From Verrucomicrobiia bacterium (GTDB taxonomy: Bacteria > Verrucomicrobiota > Verrucomicrobiia > Verrucomicrobiales > DEV007), in contig JAUIAH010000022.1 of assembly GCA_030425385.1 (NCBI GenBank), forward strand, positions 1 through 64,000: DNA of 64,000 nucleotides, read 5' to 3'. Shown one piece after another: positions 48,332-57,171 of this stretch. The position numbers and the translations under genes are program-made. How positions within the stretch are numbered: position 1 is the stretch's first letter; every line of letters starts with the position of its first letter. The notes under the pieces were generated by a model that was not told the DNA's origin, did not search any database, and saw nothing but the letters and a program-made list of their open reading frames with translations.

Positions 48332-49138
48332 TTACGGTTCCTCGGAATCCTTGCGTGCTTCAGAGTCCTCTTTGGCATCCTGGCTGCGCAACTTGGAGAG
48401 AATACCGCGGAGGATCGAATTCTTCTCTTTCGGCTTCTTCTCTTCGAGGGGCTCCAGTCCACTGGTAGCGACGGTCACTTCAAGGCCCTTCAGTCGAGGA
48501 TCCTTCCCCAATTGACCCTGCCCGTGAAAGGTGTTCACGGGAATGGGATACTGTTTGCTAGAGCTGCGCAGCTTGCGATTCGCATTGATGAAATTGGTAG
48601 GGTGATAGTAGCACGTGTTGTCGCGCGGCCAGGCCGAGCGATTCATTCCCAAGCGCAATTCTTTGCGCATCTCAAAGTGCAAGTGAGCCGCATACATCCC
48701 ACGGTTCGATCCCATGGTGCCGATCTGTTGGCCCCGCTTCACCCGATCGTGTAGTTTCACATGACGCTTCAAGAGATGCCCATATTGGGAGTCGACATAG
48801 CGGATCTTCCCATCGGCATCGCGATAGGCGTGTCTGACAATGATGCAGTTTCCCCAGCCTTTGCGCACGTCATCAGAGAAGACGACCACGCCATGCGCCA
48901 CACTATAAATAGGATCTCCCAAATCGGTATCGCCGCCGCCCACGCCGTTCCAATCCTCTCCCAAATGCCCGTTCGGTGTATAGCCGCGGTATTTGTAATA
49001 GCCTTTGGCATCGGGAATACCCACAGGGAAATCAAAGCCATCCGCTAACACATGGCGCACCACATCTTTGGCTGAGAGCACGCCGCTCCCAATCCAGAGT
49101 AGGCCACAGCAAACGAGGAAGGGAATAGGAGGAACCAT
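48332..49138 (-). CDS. M23 family metallopeptidase
   Basis: About 268 residues from the ATG at 49138, with a signal peptide (cleaved near VLS-A). The LytM/M23 zinc site is visible: G-H-L-G-E-D-W-N-G (H and D ligands), then a later Y-A-A-H-L-H-F-E-M. It would cut peptidoglycan cross-links, or act as a degenerate regulator of amidases. The C-terminus (from about 195) is a Lys/Glu/Ser-rich tail of unknown role. It sits upstream of the thrombospondin-type gene on the same strand. Confidence 0.85.
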   Translation of the reverse strand: MVPPIPFLVCCGLLWIGSGVLSAKDVVRHVLADGFDFPVGIPDAKGYYKYRGYTPNGHLGEDWNGVGGGDTDLGDPIYSVAHGVVVFSDDVRKGWGNCIIVRHAYRDADGKIRYVDSQYGHLLKRHVKLHDRVKRGQQIGTMGSNRGMYAAHLHFEMRKELRLGMNRSAWPRDNTCYYHPTNFINANRKLRSSSKQYPIPVNTFHGQGQLGKDPRLKGLEVTVATSGLEPLEEKKPKEKNSILRGILSKLRSQDAKEDSEARKDSEEP

Positions 49139-49420
49139 AAGTGAGGCACCCCGACCCTGAGCCGCCCGCAACGATGCGCAAGGATAAAACCTTACGGGTA
49201 TTCAAACAATTAACATAACCGAAATACTTAGCCGAGCTTTGCGAACCTGCTTGCTACGATTGTTATGATTGATCTGATCGTTCCGTCTATTTCGGCAATT
49301 TGGGCGCGAATTCAGAGCGATGTCGCCCTTCTCAAGTTCGAGAAGGGCACTGGACTAACCCTCGTGGCTCTTTCCAACCCCTCCGACTCGGAGCCGGTGC
49401 GTGAATCCTTTGGGGAAATG

Positions 49421-50491
49421 CTACTCCGCTGCCTGACCGATCTTGATTCGGAGCGTATCCTTGAGGTCATCCAGGCCGACGCCTTCCGCTGCGGAGATGG
49501 GAACAATGTCGACCTTGGGAAACCGCTGCCGAAAGCGCTCCAAGTTCTCGTCGAACTCGGGAAGGTCCGATTTGTTGGCGATCACCATCCATGGACGCTT
49601 CGCTAACAGGTCATCATAGAGACTGATTTCTTTGCGCAGAAGAGCGACGTCTTCACAGGGATCACGGCCTTCGCTTCCTGCCATATCGACGACAAAGAGG
49701 AGAAGTCGACAACGGGTGATGTGCCGGAGGAAGTCGTGGCCGAGGCCGACGTTCCGATGCGCGCCCTCGATCAATCCTGGGATATCGGCGAGGGTGGCGC
49801 GTGAGTAGCCTGGAAAGTCCACCACGCCGACCATCGGTTGCAAGGTCGTGAAAGGATAGGCCGCGACCTTGGGCTTGGCGGCACTGAGGGCGCCTAACAA
49901 AGTCGATTTGCCAGCGTTGGGAAAGCCGACAAAACCGGCGTCCGCAATGTGGCGCAACTCCAGATAATAAACGCCCTCTTCCCCAGGTTCCCCGTAGGTG
50001 AATTCCGTGGGTGCTTGGTTGGTGGCGGATTTGAAGTGGATGTTGCCTTTGCCACCCTTGCCGCCTTTGGCCAGGACGAAACGCTCTCCAATCGTGGTCA
50101 GGTCAGCGACTTGAATGAGTTCTTTCTCTTTGTCAGGGTCAGGCTCGATCGGCAGGCCGTCTTCGTCGTAGTCGGGTTCTTGGTTGAGCCGTTCGTCACT
50201 CTGATAGATAACGGTGCCGGGAGGCACTTTGGCAATGATAGACTTGCCGCTGCGCCCGCTGCGTTGCTGGCTGCTGCCGGGAAGACCATTCTTGGCGCGT
50301 TGGTGCGGTTGATAGAAGAAACTCCGCAGGTCATTGACGTGCGGACTGACCTCGAAGATGACGTCACCACCCTTGCCGCCATCGCCACCGTCCGGGCCGC
50401 CCTTGGGCTTGAACTTGGCGCGATGGAAACTAGCACAGCCGTTGCCGCCATTGCCTGCCCAAGCGTAGATCTTGACGCGATCGATGAACAT
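49421..50491 (-). CDS. obgE: Obg GTPase
   Basis: A 356-residue essential-type GTPase tied to 50S ribosome maturation and stress. It has the glycine-rich Obg fold (M-F-I-D-R-V-K-I-Y, G-G-x-G-G-D-G-G-K-G-G-D-V, K-G-G-K-G-G-K-G-N). The G domain has G1 G-F-P-N-A-G-K-S-T, G3 D-I-P-G-L-I-E-G-A and G4 N-K-S-D. An acidic insertion (D-Y-D-E-D-G-L-P-I-E-P-D-P-D-K-E-K-E) interrupts the Obg fold at about residue 110. The C-terminal OCT domain is absent. It begins one base after the stop of the AhbA/B-like gene. Confidence 0.93.
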   Translation of the reverse strand: MFIDRVKIYAWAGNGGNGCASFHRAKFKPKGGPDGGDGGKGGDVIFEVSPHVNDLRSFFYQPHQRAKNGLPGSSQQRSGRSGKSIIAKVPPGTVIYQSDERLNQEPDYDEDGLPIEPDPDKEKELIQVADLTTIGERFVLAKGGKGGKGNIHFKSATNQAPTEFTYGEPGEEGVYYLELRHIADAGFVGFPNAGKSTLLGALSAAKPKVAAYPFTTLQPMVGVVDFPGYSRATLADIPGLIEGAHRNVGLGHDFLRHITRCRLLLFVVDMAGSEGRDPCEDVALLRKEISLYDDLLAKRPWMVIANKSDLPEFDENLERFRQRFPKVDIVPISAAEGVGLDDLKDTLRIKIGQAAE

Positions 50492-51601
50492 CTATTGAGC
50501 GTGTTTGGCGTGCCATTCGCGGTAGACCACTGGCGAGATTTCTGAGGGCTTGATCTCGCTCCGGCCTCCCCAGAAGACGTTGGTGTATTCGATAGGGGCA
50601 CCAATGGACTCCAAATGGGCGTCGATTGCCGCTTTGTGAGCGAGCACACGATCTTTCTCGGTGCCGTGGACCACTCCCATGATGTTAACATTGCCAAACT
50701 GTGGTCCGCCTTCGCGCCAGTAGCAATGGGTGAAGATGTGATGGCGCCCGATCTCCCCTCCGATGCGTTCCTCCTCTCCTTGGGGCACTTTCCAATGGAA
50801 CAGGCCGTTGAACCGCGTCACCCGCTTACCGGTGTCTGACGGTTTCACATGCTCAAGGAAAGTGGAGAACCGCCCAATCACCTTCTTCTCGTTGAGTCCG
50901 CGGGCCACTTCGAGAAAGCGCTCTAGCGGAACACCGGCGATCTTGGCACGTCCGCGCCATGGGTCCTCACAGATTTCCTCGGGTGAAAGTTCTTCTTTCA
51001 TGGCTAACAGAACATCCCATTCTTCTTGATCCAGCTCGACCGTGCGCGTGTTTGTCATCACGGCAGGGGCTTCTGCTTTGTCTCCGGGTTCCATCGTCTT
51101 GCGGCGAACGTGCCCCACGCCGAGCGCGAAGATGCCCTTGGCCGGCATGAGAATAAAGTCGTCCGCACCGACGAGGCGTTTGAGAACGTCGCCATGTTCT
51201 TGCAGGGATTCGCCTTGGGGCACTTTGAGCGTGGTCCAAAGCTTGTAGTCTGACCCCGAAATCTCCCGATCGGTGGAGCGCAAGACGACGTGCCCGCTGA
51301 AGGGATCCTCATGAAACATGAAATCGAAAGCCGCCTCCAATTTCTCATTCGGCACTTTCCAGGCGACCAGCGCGCCATGGGCCAACTTGGTCGCGAGCAA
51401 CGTCTGCCGCACCCGGCGGATGACGCCCGCCTCTAACATGGCACGGATCCGTTCGAGCACCGTTTCCAGAGGTACTCCGGCGTTCTCGGCGATAGCTTGG
51501 AAAGGCTTTTCCTGAAATCCAGATACCATGTCCTCTGACACTGCGAGGATCTGGGCATTGATCGGATCGTCGTGCTCCACGGGAATCGTTGTCGTGCTCA
51601 T
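50492..51601 (-). CDS. Lrp/AsnC-type protein, siroheme decarboxylase (AhbA/AhbB)-like, two copies fused
   Basis: About 369 residues from the ATG at 51601 (a start at 51628 would add nine). It contains two AhbA/AhbB-like halves: an N-terminal winged helix with A-G-V-P-L-E-T-V-L-E-R-I and I-R-R-V-R-Q-T-L, then a matching second half (A-G-V-P-L-E-R-F-L-E-V-A, V-I-G-R-F-S-T-F). Late motifs G-L-F-H-W-K-V-P and H-C-Y-W-R-E-G suit haem-pathway Lrp/AsnC proteins. AhbA and AhbB are normally two subunits that decarboxylate siroheme in the alternative haem route; here both would be in one chain. It lies immediately before obgE. The activity is inferred. Confidence 0.6.
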   Translation of the reverse strand: MSTTTIPVEHDDPINAQILAVSEDMVSGFQEKPFQAIAENAGVPLETVLERIRAMLEAGVIRRVRQTLLATKLAHGALVAWKVPNEKLEAAFDFMFHEDPFSGHVVLRSTDREISGSDYKLWTTLKVPQGESLQEHGDVLKRLVGADDFILMPAKGIFALGVGHVRRKTMEPGDKAEAPAVMTNTRTVELDQEEWDVLLAMKEELSPEEICEDPWRGRAKIAGVPLERFLEVARGLNEKKVIGRFSTFLEHVKPSDTGKRVTRFNGLFHWKVPQGEEERIGGEIGRHHIFTHCYWREGGPQFGNVNIMGVVHGTEKDRVLAHKAAIDAHLESIGAPIEYTNVFWGGRSEIKPSEISPVVYREWHAKHAQ

Positions 51602-51653
51602 CCGCGGAACAACCGAGGTTTCGTTCACAAGTCAAGGAGTCACTGCTTCCGAC

Positions 51654-53174
51654 TCAAAAGTGCCAACGGAGACCAGCGTACAGCGTCTGTGTATCATAGC
51701 GATCCAGGGCCTTATTCCCGTCGTTCTCGCGGAAATCATAACGCATCCACCAGGAAGTGTTGGCGCTTAAACGGTGTTCCCACGTCAGGCTGCCAGCCAG
51801 GTAGGACCGGCTACGGCGCTCTGGATCGAGGAAACTCACTTCACGGGAATCGTATTCATAGTGCCCATATCGTAGATCGGCACTCAGCGCGCTTCCGCCA
51901 CCGTACTGCCAGCTGAGTCGGGCACGTGCCTCCATTCGCCAATAATCATCGTAGCCGCCCCCATTCACATCTTCCTGACGATAAGCGCGAAGCCGTGCCT
52001 CGGTGCGCCACCGATGGGCGTGACGAAGGTGCCAGGTGTGGCGATAGCTCATCTGCCAGTCATGCGTGCGCGTCTCTAAGGACCGTCCCTGAGAAACCCC
52101 GTTGGGTTCGCGTGTGGTGCGTTCGTCATAATCAGTCTCGGCGTAATGATAGTCCAAGCGCCAACGATGGCGGGAGTTCGGCTGAAACGTGTAGCCCAAG
52201 CGGGCGAACCACTGCGAATTGTCTTGAGACTCGAAGTCCAAACCGTCCGTCCATTCCTCCTGAAGGCCGAGAGCGAACGACCACTGGTGCTCCTCGGATG
52301 GTTCCCAAAGAAGACGCGGCGCCAATGCCCATTGCCGGAAATGCAGTGGCGTGGAGGCCCCGTCGAGATCGGCCACCTCAGGATCGTCGAAGGGCTGATG
52401 TGCCGAGAAATAGCTTGTGGTGGCTCCAAGCCACCAATCGTCATGCCACCTGAAGTCTGCCTCGCCTAGCAGAAATAGAATGTCCTCATCTTGAACAGAA
52501 GAGTCATCGAGGAAATGCGTGCGCGTGTAGCGCCCGATCGCCGTGTAGCGCTGTTGCGTGCGTCGCACGTTTAGGAGGGAAAGATCACCCTCACCATAGA
52601 CCACGGCACTATCAAGATCACTGAAGGCACTGCACAGCAAATTGCGTTGATATCCCACCGCGAGACCGATCTTGGATTGAAAGAGCCATCGTGGCGGCTC
52701 TGGAGGAGGAGCGATGGCGTCGTCTCTGGGAACGGAAGCATCGGCCGGCGGGGGAGGGGCTTGTTTGGGACTCCTTTGAATGGGGGTGAGAGTGGGCGGA
52801 GGCGTATCGGCTAACGGCTTCTTCGTTTCCTTGGGAGGAGAAACGTCTGGGAGCGGCGTGGATTCGGCGGGCTTTGGGACAGGGGAAGGCGCTTTGGGAG
52901 GAGAAGATCTTACCTGGGAGACGTGCTCTTCTGGCGTTGGAGCGTTGCTTTCCGAGGTGAGCACGACGGAGCGTTGCATGAAGGTGAGGAGACGCTGCAG
53001 TTGATGAATCTGCTGGAGGCGCTGGGGATCGCTCCCAGCTTGCGCCTTGAGATTCTGGAGGCGGCGCTTGTAGATCTCCAGGGTAGAAACACTAGCATTC
53101 AGATCAGACTCAGCCAGACCCGTGAGAATACAGGGAATCCAACAGAGAGTGAGCCAGAACGCGAGGCGCGGCAT
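51654..53174 (-). CDS. predicted outer-membrane beta-barrel protein with coiled-coil and Pro-rich N-terminus
   Basis: A 506-residue protein with a signal peptide, a helical segment (about 25-75), and a Pro/Lys-rich linker (about 85-160). The remainder contains alternating short strands rich in aromatic residues and Arg (W-R-L-D-Y-H-Y-A-E-T-D-Y, R-Y-G-H-Y-E-Y-D), ending L-Y-A-G-L-R-W-H-F. A final Phe is the classic C-terminal signature of barrel proteins. It follows the 53220-53254 hairpin. It could be a surface-exposed porin-like or adhesin barrel; no family name is assigned. Confidence 0.65.
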   Translation of the reverse strand: MPRLAFWLTLCWIPCILTGLAESDLNASVSTLEIYKRRLQNLKAQAGSDPQRLQQIHQLQRLLTFMQRSVVLTSESNAPTPEEHVSQVRSSPPKAPSPVPKPAESTPLPDVSPPKETKKPLADTPPPTLTPIQRSPKQAPPPPADASVPRDDAIAPPPEPPRWLFQSKIGLAVGYQRNLLCSAFSDLDSAVVYGEGDLSLLNVRRTQQRYTAIGRYTRTHFLDDSSVQDEDILFLLGEADFRWHDDWWLGATTSYFSAHQPFDDPEVADLDGASTPLHFRQWALAPRLLWEPSEEHQWSFALGLQEEWTDGLDFESQDNSQWFARLGYTFQPNSRHRWRLDYHYAETDYDERTTREPNGVSQGRSLETRTHDWQMSYRHTWHLRHAHRWRTEARLRAYRQEDVNGGGYDDYWRMEARARLSWQYGGGSALSADLRYGHYEYDSREVSFLDPERRSRSYLAGSLTWEHRLSANTSWWMRYDFRENDGNKALDRYDTQTLYAGLRWHF

Positions 53175-53219
53175 GGCAGAACGGGCGATCTAAGATCTAG
53201 CAGCGTAACGGGCACGGAG

Positions 53220-53254
53220 AAGGCAGAGAGACCTCCCAAGAATCTCTCTGCCTT
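53220..53254 (-). terminator. perfect 12-bp stem-loop between two minus-strand genes
   Basis: AAGGCAGAGAGA (53220-53231) pairs perfectly with TCTCTCTGCCTT (53243-53254) across an 11-base loop. It follows the gene at 53282-54052 and precedes the barrel gene, so it may end the sigma-factor operon transcript. No T-run is evident on the minus strand; an attenuator or mRNA-stabilising role is also possible. Confidence 0.55.
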
Positions 53255-53281
53255 CCACCATCCACCGAAGGGTTGAAGGGG

Positions 53282-54052
53282 TTAACGATCAATGTCAGGC
53301 CTCCGTCCATCGATATCGGCCCGATCGATGCCCTCTAGAAACTGTTCGCGAAATTGCTCAGCATAACGTTCATTCAGTGCTTCCAACCGTGCGCGATACC
53401 CCTCAAGAGTCTGCTCGACCCTTTCGCGATCACCCAGGGCGATCGCCATTTGAGATTCGTAGTCTTTGGCAATTTCGTGAGACTGAAGCATGTAGTCTCG
53501 TTCGAAGGGAGCCAACTCCAGCGAGTCCAAATAGGCGGCATAATTGTCAAACTCATTGGGAAACGTGATCGTCGTCGATGCTGGCATGGCGAGAAGGTCA
53601 TCGGCGGTAGGCTCTAGACCTAACTGATCGAAGACTGTGGCAATGCGGTCACCTTCCGCTTGGAAGAAGGTATCGATCGCCTTGGGATCCTCTTGATCGA
53701 GGGCGGCAAAGAGCCGTGCCATCAGCGATTGGATGTCATCCTTCACCGCATCTGGGAAGATGGCGTAGGCGTCACTCGTGATCTCCATCCCGCGCCCGGA
53801 CACATCGGCCTCGAAATTGAGATCTTGGATGCGATTGTTAGGAGATTGAGCATCAAATCCCGCCCCAGGATCGGCAAACTCGGCACCTTCACCACCCTGT
53901 GGTGGCGCGGGGTCTGCACCCTCGCCTGTATCCTGATCGGGACTCGCGACTGTTGGGTCTTCCTGGGCAAGGACGGGCCCAAGCATCATCACTTGAGCCA
54001 TCGCCATCGCGATGAGCCCCAGGATGAAGCGCTGTTTGAAGATAAGTGTCAT
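53282..54052 (-). CDS. exported protein of unknown function, sigma-factor operon
   Basis: About 256 residues from the ATG at 54052. A signal peptide (cleaved near VLA-Q) is followed by an acidic Pro/Gly/Asp-rich stretch (about 30-65) and a helical region (about 80-256) with D-A-V-K-D-D-I-Q-S-L-M-A-R-L-F-A and a Glu/Arg-rich coiled-coil-like end. No named family recognised. It follows the anti-sigma gene by 21 bases and is likely a target or partner of that regulatory pair. Confidence 0.6.
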   Translation of the reverse strand: MTLIFKQRFILGLIAMAMAQVMMLGPVLAQEDPTVASPDQDTGEGADPAPPQGGEGAEFADPGAGFDAQSPNNRIQDLNFEADVSGRGMEITSDAYAIFPDAVKDDIQSLMARLFAALDQEDPKAIDTFFQAEGDRIATVFDQLGLEPTADDLLAMPASTTITFPNEFDNYAAYLDSLELAPFERDYMLQSHEIAKDYESQMAIALGDRERVEQTLEGYRARLEALNERYAEQFREQFLEGIDRADIDGRRPDIDR

Positions 54053-54073
54053 GATAGTAGAGATCAACAGATG

Positions 54074-54751
54074 TTAGTGCGTCCGCATGGCCCGCTGCCG
54101 GGCACGCTCAATGATCTGGCGCGTGAAGCGTTCGCGGCGTTCGCTCTCCTTGGCCACGCCATGAGCCAGTTGTGTGAAGGCCGCCCGTTTCTCTTCGTAG
54201 CGCGTCTGTTCTGCAGGCGGAAGAAAGAGAGCGAGGGTAGCATTGCGAGTCTCGTGACTCTCCAACTCCTGCAAGGCCTCCCCGAGATAGCGCTGCACCT
54301 GTCGGTGCGTCATGGCGCCGGATGCGAGGATAAGTTTCTCTTCAATCTCACCATGCGTCTCCAGCATTTCAGCGCGGGACGCGGCCACACGCTCCGCAAC
54401 GAGGTGCTCGACTTGCGCGCCATCTGGCAATGACGCGGGGGTGGTTTGAACGATGGTGGGTGTGGTGGGTGACAGGTGACGACCGATTATGACCCCAATC
54501 CCTAACAAGATAGCCACAGCGGCAGCCATGCGCAGCATCGCTGGTCCTTGAGCGCTCCAGAAGGAAGGTTGGCTCGGAGATGCCTCCTCGATTTGCCATT
54601 GATCAAGGCTTGCCATGGTGGCGCGCCATGCCTCCATTTGTCGTCGCGTCTCCTCGCAGTTTGCGAGGCGTTTCTCCACGGCCTTGCGTGTAGCGGCATT
54701 GGCTTCGCCATAGAGATAGGCAATGAGGTCGTCTTGATGGGGAGCGCTCAT
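54074..54751 (-). CDS. membrane-anchored anti-sigma-like protein
   Basis: A 225-residue protein. Its N-terminal 45 residues resemble an anti-sigma domain (D-L-I-A-Y-L-Y-G-E-A-N-A-A-T-R-K-A-V-E), and there is a membrane helix at about 73-90. The outer half is helical with Q-R-Y-L-G-E-A-L-Q-E-L and an Arg/Glu-rich end. The usual zinc-binding H-x-x-x-C-x-x-C is absent, so it is a ZAS-less type. It starts in the stop codon of the sigma gene (ATGA overlap), the standard sigma/anti-sigma layout. Confidence 0.7.
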   Translation of the reverse strand: MSAPHQDDLIAYLYGEANAATRKAVEKRLANCEETRRQMEAWRATMASLDQWQIEEASPSQPSFWSAQGPAMLRMAAAVAILLGIGVIIGRHLSPTTPTIVQTTPASLPDGAQVEHLVAERVAASRAEMLETHGEIEEKLILASGAMTHRQVQRYLGEALQELESHETRNATLALFLPPAEQTRYEEKRAAFTQLAHGVAKESERRERFTRQIIERARQRAMRTH

Positions 54752-55494
54752 GAAGCAAGGGCGAGTTTGGGATGAATGAGAAGAAGTGTCTGAGTGCGTG
54801 TTAGGAAACGCTGAAGTGGAGCCAGTGGCACGACCTTGGGAAGCTCCTGGGGTGGGGTGACATCCTCGGAGGTCTGCAGTTTGTTTAGTTTTGGCCCTAA
54901 CAAACGCTGCAATCGACTGAGAGCCTCCGCCATGCGCGAATTGACAGTGCCGGGCGGGATCTCTAGCACTTCTGCAATTTCGCGGAGCTTGAGTCCTTCG
55001 TAATGGCGTAAGATGAGAACAGAGCGGTAGCTTTCAGGTAACTTGGCCACCGCGTCGCGCACCATCGCAGCTTCCTCGGATTGCGCCGTGGTGTCCAGCG
55101 GTGTCTCCTCATGCAGGCCCACACGATCACTACGTTCCTGGCCCTCCTCATCGAGCTGCTCAAATTCTCGCTCCCACTGGCGTTTGCGTTTCCGCAACTC
55201 GTCGTAACAGGTGTTCATCGCCACGCGCCAGAGATACGTGGAGAATTTCCCCGTGGGTTTGTAGGAGGCGCGTTTCTGGAACAGCTTCGCAAACGTCTCC
55301 TGCGCCAGATCTTCACCGCGCTGTTGATCCGTCATCATGCGGACACAGAGCCGTGTGATCGGGCCCTGCCAGCGATTCATCAGCAGGGCAAAGGCCGCGT
55401 GATCGCTTTTCTCTTTCACCCGCACCATGGCCTTCTCGTCCGAGAGGGAGAGCAGTGAGGAGAGATTTTTACGAATGGGGGTCATTGGGTTCAT
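54748..55494 (-). CDS. ECF-type RNA polymerase sigma factor
   Basis: About 248 residues from the ATG at 55494 (ATG at 55485 possible). Region 2 has G-E-D-L-A-Q-E-T-F-A-K-L-F-Q and F-S-T-Y-L-W-R-V-A-M-N; region 4 has L-P-E-S-Y-R-S-V-L-I-L-R-H-Y-E-G-L-K-L-R-E-I-A-E-V-L-E-I-P-P-G-T-V-N-S-R-M. It heads the operon sigma, anti-sigma, unknown exported protein, barrel protein. It is divergent from the metallophosphoesterase gene. An envelope-stress role is likely from the neighbours but not shown. Confidence 0.9.
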   Translation of the reverse strand: MNPMTPIRKNLSSLLSLSDEKAMVRVKEKSDHAAFALLMNRWQGPITRLCVRMMTDQQRGEDLAQETFAKLFQKRASYKPTGKFSTYLWRVAMNTCYDELRKRKRQWEREFEQLDEEGQERSDRVGLHEETPLDTTAQSEEAAMVRDAVAKLPESYRSVLILRHYEGLKLREIAEVLEIPPGTVNSRMAEALSRLQRLLGPKLNKLQTSEDVTPPQELPKVVPLAPLQRFLTRTQTLLLIHPKLALAS

Positions 55495-55567
55495 AGAATG
55501 AACGGCTCCAAGGGCCATTTCCATCGGAAAACTTTCCTTCCGATCCCGCCTCCGCTAGGATCGACGC

Positions 55568-56395
55568 ATGAAAGCGGCTGCTTGGGTTCTCTGTCTTCTC
55601 ATCGTAACGATCGTCTGGGCACAGGAACCGTCTTCGCAAGACCCGCAAGAGGCGTTCCCTTTCGTCCAGGTGTGCGATACCCAGCTCGGTTTTGGAGGCT
55701 ATGAAGCGACCGTGGCGCGATTCGAGCAGGCCGTGCGACAGATCAATGCCCTGAGACCTGCTTTTGTCCTCATCTGTGGTGATCTCGTGCAGAATCCGGA
55801 CGCGCGTTCTTGGAAAGACTTCAAGAGGATCAAGGCGGGATTCACCGTCCCGTGCCATTGCGCGGCTGGGAATCACGATGTCGGCAAGGTGCCCACCAAG
55901 GCTACTTTGCAGACGTATCGCACGGAAATCGGCAAAGACTTCTACAGCTTCGAGCACGGTGGCTACACCTTCCTCGTCGCCAACACGCAATTATGGAAAA
56001 CGACCGTGCCTGAAGAATCCGCCCGTCATGAAGCCTGGTTTCGCAAAGCCTTGAAAGAGGCTGCCGCGAAAGCACGCCCCGTGATTGTCGTTGGGCATTA
56101 CCCTCTCTTTGTCAGCCACCCTGAGGAGCCAGAGAACTACTCAAATCTACCCAGGGCCAAGCGGAAGGAATTGCTAGACCTGTTCGCTGGTCATGGCGTC
56201 GTCGCTGTCCTCACTGGACACACCCACGCCTTCATGGAAACGAGATTTCGTGGGATGCACATGGTCAGCGGGGAAACCACGAGCCGCAATTTCGATCAGC
56301 GCCCCGCAGGATTCCGGCTCTGGCAAGCGGGGCCTGACAAAACGCTCAAGCACGAATTTGTGCCCTTGTTGAGTCCTGACGCTTCAGAGAATTGA
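55568..56395 (+). CDS. secreted calcineurin-like metallophosphoesterase
   Basis: A 275-residue protein with a signal peptide (cleaved near VWA-Q). The metal-ligand motifs are in the expected order: V-C-D-T-Q (D in place of the usual D-x-H; the His is replaced by Gln), I-C-G-D-L-V, G-N-H-D-V-G, G-H-Y-P-L-F and G-H-T-H-A-F. It would hydrolyse phosphoester bonds outside the cytoplasm; the substrate is unknown. The change in the first D-x-H motif may lower or alter activity. Confidence 0.82.
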   Translation: MKAAAWVLCLLIVTIVWAQEPSSQDPQEAFPFVQVCDTQLGFGGYEATVARFEQAVRQINALRPAFVLICGDLVQNPDARSWKDFKRIKAGFTVPCHCAAGNHDVGKVPTKATLQTYRTEIGKDFYSFEHGGYTFLVANTQLWKTTVPEESARHEAWFRKALKEAAAKARPVIVVGHYPLFVSHPEEPENYSNLPRAKRKELLDLFAGHGVVAVLTGHTHAFMETRFRGMHMVSGETTSRNFDQRPAGFRLWQAGPDKTLKHEFVPLLSPDASEN

Positions 56396-56418
56396 GGGCA
56401 AATCAAATCAATCGGGGC

Positions 56419-57171
56419 CTATGGGCCCGTTTCTACTTTTGATACGGTGGGTGTCACGAGAAGTGAGAGGGTCTTTCCGGAAGCATCATTTCGGCGAATG
56501 CCAGAGATCATAGACGTGTGGCCCGGTTGCGCGGTGATCGGCGCGGCAAAGGTGTGGCTTGCCACCACTGGATACTTGATACCTTCAATAACGCGTTGAC
56601 CGACAATCGCACTCTTCGTGAAATCGATTTCGCAATGAATTTGACCGGATTTCAAAAGAGCAGGAACGGCATGAATGATTGTTCCAATAGGCAGTAAGCC
56701 GCTCTCCGTTCCCCTTTGAGATCGATTGAGAATGATGGGCTCGTTTATGATGCTATTGATCATGATAGGACGGGCATTCTGAGTTTGCGCGGATAATGGG
56801 GAGGCAACCTTCAAGTATGGCTCTGCTTGTGAGGGCGGCAGGATATGGATTCGTGGCTGATCAGGCTCTGGTCGACCTTTCAAATGCTCTAGGATAGCAA
56901 ATTCGATAGCGATCATTGATTTGCTATTCGAGCGATGAGGGACTTGGCTCAAGCGTTTCGTGATTTCGCGCCGCGCCGGCAGATTGGCTTCCTTGGTTAC
57001 CAAGTCCTCTATGGTATCTCCAAATAATGGGGGGTGGCTTTCAAGATAGGCTCGCGTTTGACCGTCGGCATAGAGAAGTTCCCTAGGTTCGTGGCGAGCG
57101 GGAAGCCATTGTGCGCAGCCCACGAAAGTAGCTGCCGCAAGCAGCGTTAGGATCGGGGAACTGCTGACCAT
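56419..57171 (-). CDS. lipoprotein of unknown function, possibly secretin-like
   Basis: A 250-residue lipoprotein with a lipobox V-G-C (residue 19). The second half contains strands with a secretin-like cast: S-H-T-F-A-A-P-I-T-A-Q-P-G-H-T-S and L-S-L-L-V-T-P-T-V. It overlaps the 3' end of the M56-peptidase gene by 25 bases on the same strand, so the two are co-expressed and may form a signalling or envelope unit. No firm family. Confidence 0.5.
   Translation of the reverse strand: MVSSSPILTLLAAATFVGCAQWLPARHEPRELLYADGQTRAYLESHPPLFGDTIEDLVTKEANLPARREITKRLSQVPHRSNSKSMIAIEFAILEHLKGRPEPDQPRIHILPPSQAEPYLKVASPLSAQTQNARPIMINSIINEPIILNRSQRGTESGLLPIGTIIHAVPALLKSGQIHCEIDFTKSAIVGQRVIEGIKYPVVASHTFAAPITAQPGHTSMISGIRRNDASGKTLSLLVTPTVSKVETGP

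Noticed and set aside
49265-49606. Open frame on the plus strand over the end of obgE
   Set aside because: Mostly antisense to obgE, with no recognisable domain; the minus-strand Obg protein is unmistakable.
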